From: Flavobacterium restrictum | GTDB taxonomy: Bacteria > Bacteroidota > Bacteroidia > Flavobacteriales > Flavobacteriaceae | Direction: 5' to 3' | Assembly (NCBI RefSeq): GCF_007097245.1 | Contig: NZ_VJZT01000005.1 | Span: 1-64,000 of the forward strand | DNA: 64,000 nucleotides | In this document: positions 36,228-43,607 of the stretch, piece by piece | Layout: every line of letters begins with the position of its first letter | Numbering within the stretch: the stretch's first letter is position 1 | Position numbers and translations under genes: made by a program | The notes under the pieces: generated by a model | What the model was told of the DNA's origin: nothing | The model's database searches: none | Seen by the model: only the letters and a program-made list of their open reading frames with translations

Positions 36228-36235
36228 TATTTTTG
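36228..36235 (+). promoter_or_regulatory. -7 promoter element of the TA pair
   Basis: TATTTTTG fits the TAnnTTTG element and lies 17 nt before the antitoxin ATG. A duplicated ATAATAGACTT sits just upstream. Confidence 0.5.
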
Positions 36236-36252
36236 TATAAATATTGAAAGTT

Positions 36253-36468
36253 ATGAGACAAGTTACAGTTACAATTCCGGATGAATACTATGATAATTTG
36301 ATAGAATTTTTGAAGCCTATTCCTGATACTGTTGTTGATAACAGGGAAGAGGAATATAATAAAAAAATTCAAGAAATGGTTTTAGAACGTGTAAAAAATT
36401 CTAAACCAGAAGATTATGTCGATGCTAGAGAATCTGTACAAAGATTAAAACTCAAATATGGCTTTTAA
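36253..36468 (+). CDS. antitoxin of a RelE/ParE pair
   Basis: A 71-residue protein beginning MRQVTVTIPDEYYDNLIEFL, a ribbon-helix-helix-like start seen in DUF2683-type antitoxins, with a charged C-terminal helix. The ATG at 36253 is chosen over an in-frame TTG at 36244. Its last codons overlap the toxin start by 11 nt. The pair lies between glnS and folB. Confidence 0.8.
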   Translation: MRQVTVTIPDEYYDNLIEFLKPIPDTVVDNREEEYNKKIQEMVLERVKNSKPEDYVDARESVQRLKLKYGF

Positions 36469-36757
36469 AGTACAGCAACAAATTCGTGCAGAATTAGAAC
36501 TTGACGAAATTATTTATTATTACGAAAATATTCAAATTGGTTTGGGAAATAGATTTTTAATTGACTATGAAAATCTAATTGATACATTAGAAACATATCC
36601 TTTTTTTGAGCAAAAATATAATATCATAAGAAAATTACCTTTCAAAAAATTTCCGTACACAATTCACTTTCAAATAGATGAATTTGAAAATATAGTTTAT
36701 ATTGAATCTATATCTTGTGATTATCAAAATCCTTCAAATACAAGACTAAAACTATAA
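36458..36757 (+). CDS. RelE/ParE-family toxin
   Basis: A 99-residue toxin-fold protein. The N-terminal helix (RAELELDEIIYYYENIQIGLG) and the strand pair FPYTIHFQIDEFENIVYIESI fit the RelE/ParE superfamily. It is coupled to the upstream antitoxin by overlap and is followed 2 nt later by folB, so folB may be read from the TA promoter. Confidence 0.8.
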   Translation: MAFKVQQQIRAELELDEIIYYYENIQIGLGNRFLIDYENLIDTLETYPFFEQKYNIIRKLPFKKFPYTIHFQIDEFENIVYIESISCDYQNPSNTRLKL

Positions 36758-36759
36758 AA

Positions 36760-37119
36760 ATGGGCATTATAACACTTAAAAACATCCGTACGTTTTCCTA
36801 TCACGGCTGTTTAATCGAAGAAAGCAAAATAGGATCTGACTATAGCATTGATCTTGAAGTAAAAACAAATTTAACGAAATCAGCAAAGTCAGACGATTTA
36901 AAAGACACTGTAGATTATGTTCATCTCAATGCAATTGTAGTCCAAGAAATGGCTATTAGAGCTAATTTGTTAGAACATGTTGCCAAAAGAATCGCAGATA
37001 GAGTGCTGCAGGAACTACCAACTGTAGCAAAAATAACCGTGGGCGTCTCTAAAATAAATCCTCCTATAGGTGGTGATGTTGAAGAAGTTACTATACAAAT
37101 AGTCCAAAAAAGGAAATAA
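36760..37119 (+). CDS. folB: dihydroneopterin aldolase FolB
   Basis: FolB converts 7,8-dihydroneopterin to 6-hydroxymethyl-dihydropterin in folate synthesis. The 119-residue protein has the family start ITLKNIRTFSYHGCLIEE, the VDYVHL segment, and the C-terminal KINPPIGGDVEEV strand. Its ATG lies 2 nt after the toxin stop codon, so the TA module seems to have been inserted in its 5' neighbourhood. tRNA-Cys follows 72 nt downstream. Confidence 0.94.
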   Translation: MGIITLKNIRTFSYHGCLIEESKIGSDYSIDLEVKTNLTKSAKSDDLKDTVDYVHLNAIVVQEMAIRANLLEHVAKRIADRVLQELPTVAKITVGVSKINPPIGGDVEEVTIQIVQKRK

Positions 37120-37167
37120 GTTTTAAAAAAAACAAACTTTAAGCTTCCAAATTTTAAAGTTTTTAGT

Positions 37168-37175
37168 TACTTTTG
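37168..37175 (+). promoter_or_regulatory. -7 promoter element of tRNA-Cys
   Basis: TACTTTTG matches TAnnTTTG and ends 16 nt before the tRNA. Confidence 0.5.
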
Positions 37176-37191
37176 CCATCCGTTCAACTAC

Positions 37192-37262
37192 GGCGTCGTG
37201 GCCGAGCGGCTAGGCTGGGCTCTGCAAAAGCTCCTACTCCGGTTCGAATCCGGACGATGCCT
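37192..37262 (+). tRNA. tRNA-Cys (GCA)
   Basis: The acceptor GGCGTCG pairs with CGATGCC (one G/T). The anticodon stem GGGCT/AGCTC encloses loop CTGCAAA with anticodon GCA. The T arm is TCCGG-TTCGAAT-CCGGA and the discriminator is T. CCA is not encoded. Its last 22 bases are the first copy of the repeat array that follows. Confidence 0.96.
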
Positions 37263-37662
37263 CTAAAACCTTCAAGGAAACTTGGAGGTTTTTTTGTGGG
37301 AAATTTTTATAAAAAATTAAGTAAAGTTAGGGTTCGAATCCGGACGATGCCTCCAAAAGAGATACAGCAATGTGTCTCTTTTTTTGTGATAAATTTTTAG
37401 AAAAAATTAAGTAAAGTTAGGGCTCGAATCCGGACGATGCCTCCAAAAGAGATACAGCAATGTGTCTCTTTTTTTTTGTGATAAAATTTTTAGAAAAAAT
37501 TAGGTGATGTTATGGTTCGAATCTGGACGATGCTTCAAGAAGAGATACAGGGATGTGTCTCTTTTTTTTTGTGATAAATTTTTAGGAAAAATTAAGTAAA
37601 GTTAGGGCTCGAATCCGAACGATGCCTCTAAAAAAGATACAGCAATGTGTCTCTTTTTTTTG
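37241..37662 (+). repeat. tandem array of tRNA-Cys 3' ends, each with a terminator
   Basis: The tRNA T-loop/acceptor segment (GGTTCGAATCCGGACGATGC in the functional tRNA, 37241-37260) recurs at 37331, 37421, 37514 and 37606, with period 90-93 bp. Each later copy is followed by a hairpin with arms AAAAGAGATACA / TGTGTCTCTTTT and a T-tract, then an AT-rich linker ending in GTTAGG. The final unit stops after its hairpin. Copies differ by a few substitutions. The hairpin of the tRNA itself (37265-37295) has a different sequence from the others. None of the later copies has the tRNA 5' half. Confidence 0.9.
37265..37295 (+). terminator. tRNA-Cys terminator
   Basis: Arms AAAACCTTCAAG and CTTGGAGGTTTT around GAAA, with a following T-tract. 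Confidence 0.85.
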
Positions 37663-37668
37663 CTTTAA

Positions 37669-38235
37669 TTATTTAGTTCTGTCAACATATTCTAAAGAAC
37701 CTCCCAAACAATCATTCTCACCAGTTAAATAACCTTTATTAAAAAGTATATGAGCAAATGCCTTCATTTCGGAATCAGAAAGTCGAATTGAAAACTTTTT
37801 TTTATTTTTAATAATTTCAATTGCCTTGTCAAAATTGTATTTAGTTGGAATTTCATCTAAAAGTTTTGAATCATAGTCAAAAAAAGAGATGTTATTAAGA
37901 GCTTTTTTATTCTTAAACTCAAAATATCTATCTTTTTTACCTTTTGCAAAATCTAAAACTTTTTTTTCTCCTTTAGTATCATACTTTACATTTAATTCAA
38001 TGTGTAATGCTCCTGAAACAAAATTTCCTTTGGTACAAACTTCCTTTATTTCTCCTGTATTTAGATCTTTAATTTTAATTACAGTAAAATAGCTAAATGT
38101 TGAGCTATTTTGTACCGCTTTTATAAAGTTTAAATACTTTACCTTCTCAACATTAATTGTTTTGTAATCCTTTCGATGATAACTTAACAATGGTAAGATC
38201 ATAACTAATATTAAAATAGAAATAAATACTTTCAT
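37669..38235 (-). CDS. exported hypothetical protein
   Basis: A 188-residue protein from the ATG at 38235 with a short hydrophobic signal (MKVFISILILVMILPLL). The mature part is Lys-rich with no family I recognise; the C-terminus has a pair of Cys in distant positions. Its stop codon is 7 nt past the end of the tRNA-Cys repeat array, whose last hairpin would also terminate it. Its composition is more AT-rich than neighbours, which hints at acquired DNA, but this is weak evidence. Confidence 0.55.
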   Translation of the reverse strand: MKVFISILILVMILPLLSYHRKDYKTINVEKVKYLNFIKAVQNSSTFSYFTVIKIKDLNTGEIKEVCTKGNFVSGALHIELNVKYDTKGEKKVLDFAKGKKDRYFEFKNKKALNNISFFDYDSKLLDEIPTKYNFDKAIEIIKNKKKFSIRLSDSEMKAFAHILFNKGYLTGENDCLGGSLEYVDRTK

Positions 38236-38262
38236 AAAATTACACATTTCATTAATATATAA

Positions 38263-38940
38263 TTACTTATCAATCTTCTCCAATGCATTTTTTACCATTT
38301 CTTTTTCTTTAGGGAACCAACCTTGTGTGATTAAAACCACTCCAAAAATCATTAAAACAATACTGATTCCCTTCTTGATTTTAAGGATATTGGTAGGTGT
38401 CATTTTTGTTTTTAATTTCTTGGCTAATACAATTTTAATGCAATCCACTAGCAAATACGAAAGGATTACAGTAATAAAAAAAGTCATCATTCGAGAGGTT
38501 TTCATGTCTAATTTTGGCCCCATAGAAATAATAATGGCCAACCAAAAACCTAGAACTCCAATGTTTATAATGTTCAAAAAGAAACCTTTAACTAATAAAC
38601 TACCGTAGTTTTTCTTTAGAATTTCATTATTTAAAACGTCATCAGGTAGGTTGTCTACTTTTTTTAATTTTATAAACGAAATGATTCCGTACGACAGCAT
38701 TACTATACCTCCAAAAATAAAAAGAGCTGGCTTGTCCTTAAGGCTTTGTATCAAGCGATAACTCCCTAAATAAGCAATAGATATAAAAACAATATCGCCT
38801 AGTATGACACCTAGATCAAATACTAATGCTGCCCTAAATCCTTTGGTAATACTAGTTTCTATTAGTATAAAAAAGACGGGCCCAATCATAAAACTTAAAA
38901 AAATTCCCCAAGGAATTCCAGATAAAATATCGTTTACCAT
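38263..38940 (-). CDS. LysE-family exporter
   Basis: A six-helix membrane exporter of the LysE/RhtB superfamily, 225 aa. The N-terminal ILSGIPWGIFLSFMIGPVFF contains the family Gly-Pro in the first helix; the Lys/Arg-rich middle loop and the C-terminal helix are typical. It exports amino acids or small metabolites; which one cannot be told. The ATG at 38940 is preferred over an in-frame TTG at 38943. Confidence 0.85.
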   Translation of the reverse strand: MVNDILSGIPWGIFLSFMIGPVFFILIETSITKGFRAALVFDLGVILGDIVFISIAYLGSYRLIQSLKDKPALFIFGGIVMLSYGIISFIKLKKVDNLPDDVLNNEILKKNYGSLLVKGFFLNIINIGVLGFWLAIIISMGPKLDMKTSRMMTFFITVILSYLLVDCIKIVLAKKLKTKMTPTNILKIKKGISIVLMIFGVVLITQGWFPKEKEMVKNALEKIDK

Positions 38941-38963
38941 CAAAAATAGAAATTGTTTTTTTG

Positions 38964-39629
38964 TTAATCTTCCTTAATTGTTCCGCCAAGAACTGTTTTT
39001 TTATTGATTTGTTTTGGCTTACCATAAATCGTTATTACTCCTCCTGCTCTAGTTTTTGCGTTTACTAAATCAGTGGCAAAAACATCCGCATAACCGCCTG
39101 CATTTACAGACACGGTTACTTGGGAACTGCTGCAATTTTCTCCTTCAAATTTTCCTCCTGAATTCGTTACAACGTCAAGATTTTTTGTAGCCCCTGATAG
39201 ATTTACCACGGCACCATTAGCACTTGTAACGGTAATTTTTTCGGCATTCACTATTGCTTTTATCTGTGCTCCTTCTTTTGCGATAAGCGTAAAATCAATA
39301 GCATTAATTTCGGTATTACAAGAAACATACGAACCTTCATTGGCTTCTATAGCTTCTAAATCTTTAAAATAAACAGTCGCCACGAGATCATCACCATTTA
39401 AAAATTTGCCTATTGGAAGTCTTATTTTTAATTCGCCGTTGTTGTTCAAAACTTCGGCTTCGGCTTCCCATTTTCCTTCTAATGTGATTTTATTTTCATC
39501 GGCTGCTACTAATTTAACTGTAATTTTATCAAAAGCGGTTACTTTATTAAAATCTCCAACGTTTTTAGTGACTTGTCCCTGTGCATAGTATGCCATAAAT
39601 AACACTGCAACTACTAGTATTTTTTTCAT
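38964..39629 (-). CDS. GIN-domain (DUF2807) secreted protein
   Basis: A 221-residue exported protein with a signal peptide (MKKILVVAVLFMAYYAQGQ). The rest is a right-handed beta-helix built of short repeating strands (VTAFDKITVKLVAADENKI ... AIEANEGSYVSC), the head-GIN-domain / DUF2807 fold common in Bacteroidota and often annotated putative auto-transporter adhesin. Function unknown; probably envelope-associated. Confidence 0.8.
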   Translation of the reverse strand: MKKILVVAVLFMAYYAQGQVTKNVGDFNKVTAFDKITVKLVAADENKITLEGKWEAEAEVLNNNGELKIRLPIGKFLNGDDLVATVYFKDLEAIEANEGSYVSCNTEINAIDFTLIAKEGAQIKAIVNAEKITVTSANGAVVNLSGATKNLDVVTNSGGKFEGENCSSSQVTVSVNAGGYADVFATDLVNAKTRAGGVITIYGKPKQINKKTVLGGTIKED

Positions 39630-39747
39630 TTTTTTTACATTTAAAAGTTATCGAATCATTCCTCCTAATGAAACGATTCAAAGTTGGTATTATTTTTATA
39701 CTGTACAAAACCTTTTCAAAATGAACTTTTTTTGCTAAAAAATTCAG

Positions 39748-41925
39748 TTATGAATTCTTTCTCAAATAATAAAAATCCAATTGTTTTTTGACTAGATCGG
39801 CAGTTTTTACTTTTACATAAATCTCGTCTCCTAACTGTAAAACACTTTTGGTAGTTTGACCAATTAAGGCATATTGTTTTTCGTCGAATACAAAATAATC
39901 GTCTTTGATTTCGCGAATTCTCACCATTCCTTCGCATTTATTTTCGATGATTTCTACAAAAATTCCAAACTCGGTAACACCTGAAATAACGCCCAAAAAT
40001 TCTTGATCTTTGTGATCTTGCATGTATTTAATCTGCATGTATTTAATCGAATCCCGTTCGGCTTTAGTAGCTAAACCTTCCATTTGGGAACAATGAATAC
40101 ATTTGGATTCAAAAATTTCTTCACTAGCCGATTTTCCTCCATCTAAATAAAATTGTAACAATCGGTGCACCATTACATCCGGATAACGACGAATAGGCGA
40201 CGTAAAATGACTGTAATAATCAAATGCTAAACCATAATGCCCAATATTGTCAGTAGAATATTTAGCTTTACTCATCGAGCGAATGGCCAGTGTATCAATC
40301 AAATTTTGTTCTTTTTTTCCACGTACTTCTTCCATCAATTCATTCAAAGCGTGCGCTACTGAACCTCCGGCAAAATCAACGGTATAACCAAATTTTTTGA
40401 TTAATTCCTGCATCGCCAAAAGCTTATCTTCATTTGGTTCGTCGTGTATTCTATAGATAAATGTCTTTTTTTGTTTGCCAATAAATTCAGCTACTTTTTT
40501 ATTAGCCAAAAGCATAAATTCTTCAATCAAATGATTGGAATCTTTACTTTCTTTGAAATAAACGCTTTCTGGATTTCCACTATCTGATAAGTTGAATTTT
40601 ACTTCCACTTTATCAAATGACAAAGCTCCTGCATCCATTCGTTTTTGACGCATAATTTTGGCTAATTCATCCAGTTTTAAAGTAGCATAAACAATTTCGT
40701 CCGAAACTTTATACGATTCTCCTATGATAGATATTTCCAGCGGAATTACATTTTCTTTGGTTTCAATTATAAATTGCGCTTCCTCATAAGCAAAACGCTG
40801 ATTGGAATCGATTACAGTTCGACCAAACCATTGATTTTTGATAACGGCTTTGTCATTCAATTCAAAAATAGCCGAAAAAGTATATTTTTCTTCGTTTGGA
40901 CGCAAGGAACAAGCAAAGTTAGACAAGACTTCGGGCAACATGGGTACTACTCTATCTACTAAATAAACAGATGTAGCCCTGTTATACGCTTCGTCGTCCA
41001 AAATTGTTCCTTCTTGAAGATAATGTGACACATCGGCAATATGAATCCCAATTTCGTAGTTTCCGTTATCCAAAACTTTAAACGAAAGAGCATCATCAAA
41101 ATCTTTTGCATCTTTTGGATCTATAGTAAAAGTTAGCGTTTGGCGCATATCTCTACGCTTCAATATTTCATCTTCTTGAATAGAAGTATCAATTTGCTGG
41201 GCAAAAGTTTCCACTTCGATAGGAAATTCTGACGGTAACCCATATTCGGCAAGAATAGCGTGAATTTCGGTATCGTGTTCGCCTGGTTTTCCTAAAATTT
41301 TAGTCACCGATCCAAAAGGAGAATCGGCTTTTTTAGGCCAATCTTCAATATGAACTAGAACAACATCGCCATTTTCGGCACCACCCATTTTATCTTTTGG
41401 AATAAAAATATCGGTGTACATTTTAGGATTGGCGGTAGATACAAAAGCAAAATTAGGTTGAATGGCTATTACACCCACAAAATCAGTTTTGGCTCTTTCG
41501 ACCACTTCCATTACTTCGCCTTCGGGACGTTTACCTTTTCTGCGATTGTAGACATAGACTTTTACTTTGTCTTTGTCCAAAGCACGATTCAAATTATTAG
41601 TAGGAATAAATACATCTTCGCCAAATTCAGGACAAATAAAATAAGCGGTTTTTCTGCCCGTCATATCAATTGTTCCTTCATAATAATCTTCGGAAATGGC
41701 TTTGACAAGGTATTTTCCAGGTTCGGATTCAATGATTGCTTTTTGGGCAGCCAATAGTTTTAAATCGTGGATTATTTCGTTTCTGGACTTGGTATCATCT
41801 ACTTCCAAAATGGCTGCAATTTGCTTAAAATTAAAGGCTTTGTTGCTATTTTGGGTTAAAATTTGTACAATTTTATTCGAGAAATCTTTCTCTTTTTTGA
41901 CCGGCTTTCTTACTCTTTTACTCAT
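39748..41925 (-). CDS. rnr: ribonuclease R
   Basis: RNase R is a processive 3'-5' exoribonuclease that degrades structured RNA. The 725-residue protein has an N-terminal winged-helix region, two cold-shock OB domains, the RNB catalytic domain (RRDMRQTLTFTIDPKDAKDFDDALS, about 257-281, with the metal-binding aspartates), and a C-terminal S1 domain (about 640-715). Full length and intact. It is the last large gene before the strand switch at 42 kb. Confidence 0.96.
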   Translation of the reverse strand: MSKRVRKPVKKEKDFSNKIVQILTQNSNKAFNFKQIAAILEVDDTKSRNEIIHDLKLLAAQKAIIESEPGKYLVKAISEDYYEGTIDMTGRKTAYFICPEFGEDVFIPTNNLNRALDKDKVKVYVYNRRKGKRPEGEVMEVVERAKTDFVGVIAIQPNFAFVSTANPKMYTDIFIPKDKMGGAENGDVVLVHIEDWPKKADSPFGSVTKILGKPGEHDTEIHAILAEYGLPSEFPIEVETFAQQIDTSIQEDEILKRRDMRQTLTFTIDPKDAKDFDDALSFKVLDNGNYEIGIHIADVSHYLQEGTILDDEAYNRATSVYLVDRVVPMLPEVLSNFACSLRPNEEKYTFSAIFELNDKAVIKNQWFGRTVIDSNQRFAYEEAQFIIETKENVIPLEISIIGESYKVSDEIVYATLKLDELAKIMRQKRMDAGALSFDKVEVKFNLSDSGNPESVYFKESKDSNHLIEEFMLLANKKVAEFIGKQKKTFIYRIHDEPNEDKLLAMQELIKKFGYTVDFAGGSVAHALNELMEEVRGKKEQNLIDTLAIRSMSKAKYSTDNIGHYGLAFDYYSHFTSPIRRYPDVMVHRLLQFYLDGGKSASEEIFESKCIHCSQMEGLATKAERDSIKYMQIKYMQDHKDQEFLGVISGVTEFGIFVEIIENKCEGMVRIREIKDDYFVFDEKQYALIGQTTKSVLQLGDEIYVKVKTADLVKKQLDFYYLRKNS

Positions 41926-42043
41926 ATAAGTTTTCTTAAAAGTCTAAAATTACGAAATAGTTACTCGTTTTACGTTAACGACTTGGAGTTTTAAATAAAA
42001 TATAACTTTAAATATTAATTGTATCTTTATAAAAAGAACACCA

Positions 42044-42277
42044 ATGGAAGATTTTGAAACAATTGCTATTTTTAATTATTCGTATGAAATTGTAGTTTTA
42101 AAGCATATTTTGGATCAAGAACGAATTGCCTATTTTTTCGAAAACGAGGCCACCTTGTCGGTAGTTCCATTTTATTCGGCTGCTTTGGGTGGTATTAAAC
42201 TCAAAGTGCATCGAAACGATTTTGAAATCGTTCAAACTATACTGGACAATTTGAATTCTAATTTATCCATTGTATAA
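42044..42277 (+). CDS. DUF2007 (putative signal-transducing) protein
   Basis: A 77-residue single-domain protein, DUF2007 family, ending in a ferredoxin-like strand-helix pattern (FNYSYEIVVLKHILDQERI ... GGIKLKVHRNDFEIVQTIL). The family is annotated putative prokaryotic signal-transducing protein and is related to PII-like folds. It is the first plus-strand gene after rnr and precedes the gene-free region. Confidence 0.8.
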   Translation: MEDFETIAIFNYSYEIVVLKHILDQERIAYFFENEATLSVVPFYSAALGGIKLKVHRNDFEIVQTILDNLNSNLSIV

Positions 42278-42985
42278 ATTTTTCTTTTTTTGAAAATCTC
42301 AAAAGTTGTCAACATCTATTAAAAACAACAAAAAGAAAAAGTAAATTTAAAATCTTTTTTAATGGTTATTATAGCGTGTTAATAGCTACTATAAATTTTT
42401 TGAAAAAGGAATTGAAATCAAGTTAAAAGATGTTATTTTGAGTTATCAACAACCTTAAAAATAGCTAAAGTTTTAGTTTTAAAGCTTTTTGATTATTTAA
42501 TTAACAATGGTTAATAATTCAAAATCATTTCTTTTTGTATATAACTCTTTTTTGTTTTTTTGTTGACAAACTGTTCTTGAGTATTAATAACTTTTATAAA
42601 AAAGGTACAAACTAAATTAGGTTTTCTAACTTGGGTTTTGGATTAGTTTTTTTATTCGAACAACCCAAAAAAACTTCTAAAAAACTATCTAAAGTTATAA
42701 ACATTTTATGTTAACTTAACGTTAACTGAATATCAAGTAGTTAGGTTTTGCTATTAACAATGCAAAAAATTAACATTTTAATTACATACTATACATTGAT
42801 TGCTAGTAGTTTGCATTATTTTAAAAATCCTTATAAAACACACTTATCTCGTAACCTGGTAGTTATAATTATAGTTGCTTTTATTTATAAAAAAGGAATT
42901 ATCAACGTAAAAAGAATCGGATTAAGAGCCAAGAAAACTAATTTTCTTTGGTTAAATTTGCAGCGCACAACTAAATAGTTATACC
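42278..42985. other. AT-rich gene-free region, candidate oriC
   Basis: 708 bp with no credible gene. It carries DnaA-box-like 9-mers: TTGTCAACA at 42306-42314 (plus) and 42561-42569 (minus), TTATCAACA at 42443-42451, TTATCAACG at 42899-42907 and TTATAAACA at 42695-42703. It has long A/T runs and a GTTAACTTAACGTTAAC palindromic stretch (42710-42726). The gene strand bias switches here. A TAAATTTG promoter element lies at 42953-42960. Assigning oriC is inference. Confidence 0.5.
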
Positions 42986-43420
42986 ATGAAGATTTCAATA
43001 GGAAATGATCACGCAGGACCAGAATATAAAAAAGCAATTGTTAGTATGCTTGAAGCCAAAGGATATGCCGTTACCAACTACGGAACTGATTCCGAGGATT
43101 CGGTAGATTATCCTGATTTTGCACATCCAGTTGCACAAGATATTAGCGAAGGCAAAGCCGATTTTGGTGTTGTAATTTGCGGCAGCGGTAATGGAATTGC
43201 CATGACTGTAAATAAACACGCCAAAGTACGCGCAGGTTTGTGTTGGACCAAAGAAATTGCTTACTTGACACGCTTGCACAATGATGCTAATGTGGTAAGT
43301 ATTCCAGCTCGTTTCACCTCTATTCCGCAAGCAGTAGAAATTGTAGCAACTTTTTTAGAAACTCAATTTGAAGGCGGAAGACACCAAAACAGAGTTGATA
43401 AAATAAGCAAAATGTGCTAG
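42986..43420 (+). CDS. rpiB: ribose-5-phosphate isomerase B
   Basis: RpiB interconverts ribose-5-phosphate and ribulose-5-phosphate in the pentose-phosphate pathway. The 144-residue protein matches the RpiB/LacAB family: MKISIGNDHAGPEYK at the N-terminus, the catalytic Cys in VVICGSGNGIAMTVNK (about residue 65), and GLCWTKEIAYLTRLHNDANVVSIP. A perfect 18-bp terminator hairpin follows. Confidence 0.96.
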   Translation: MKISIGNDHAGPEYKKAIVSMLEAKGYAVTNYGTDSEDSVDYPDFAHPVAQDISEGKADFGVVICGSGNGIAMTVNKHAKVRAGLCWTKEIAYLTRLHNDANVVSIPARFTSIPQAVEIVATFLETQFEGGRHQNRVDKISKMC

Positions 43421-43440
43421 TTTATAACTACTAAAAATAC

Positions 43441-43489
43441 AAAACGGAAGTTTTCTTAAATAAAATTTTTAAGAAAACTTCCGTTTTTT
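43441..43489 (+). terminator. strong intrinsic terminator of rpiB
   Basis: Perfect 18-bp arms (43441-43458 and 43470-43487; inner part GGAAGTTTTCTTA pairs with TAAGAAAACTTCC), with a T-tract. Confidence 0.92.
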
Positions 43490-43504
43490 AGTCAATAAAA
43501 CAGT

Positions 43505-43568
43505 AATTCGGTCAATAAACTGACCGAATTAACGTTAATTCGGTCAGTCAACTGACCGAATTAACGTT
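43505..43568. promoter_or_regulatory. two tandem 32-bp palindromic operator repeats
   Basis: Two direct copies of a 32-bp unit (43505-43536 and 43537-43568), differing at three positions. Each contains an inverted repeat, AATTCGGTCA...TGACCGAATT; in the second copy the arms extend to 12 bp around a 2-nt centre. Both units end in AACGTT. They abut the -7 promoter element at 43576 of the ATPase gene. Confidence 0.85.
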
Positions 43569-43575
43569 TTTTGAT

Positions 43576-43583
43576 TATATTTG
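43576..43583 (+). promoter_or_regulatory. -7 promoter element of the DUF4143 ATPase
   Basis: TATATTTG matches TAnnTTTG. The second palindrome covers where the -33 element and RNA polymerase would sit, so bound protein would repress. Confidence 0.6.
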
Positions 43584-43607
43584 CATTGTAATTCTAAAGA
43601 ATTTAAA

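Noticed and set aside
37173..37400. A 75-codon frame across tRNA-Cys and the repeat array
   Set aside because: It reads through the tRNA and repeats; coding is not plausible.
37241..37662. CRISPR-like array
   Set aside because: Whole 90-bp units repeat with no unique spacers, and each contains a tRNA end and a terminator. There are no cas genes.
42748..42978. A 76-codon frame in the candidate origin
   Set aside because: It is low-complexity, AT-rich and unlike any family, and it would run into the rpiB promoter.
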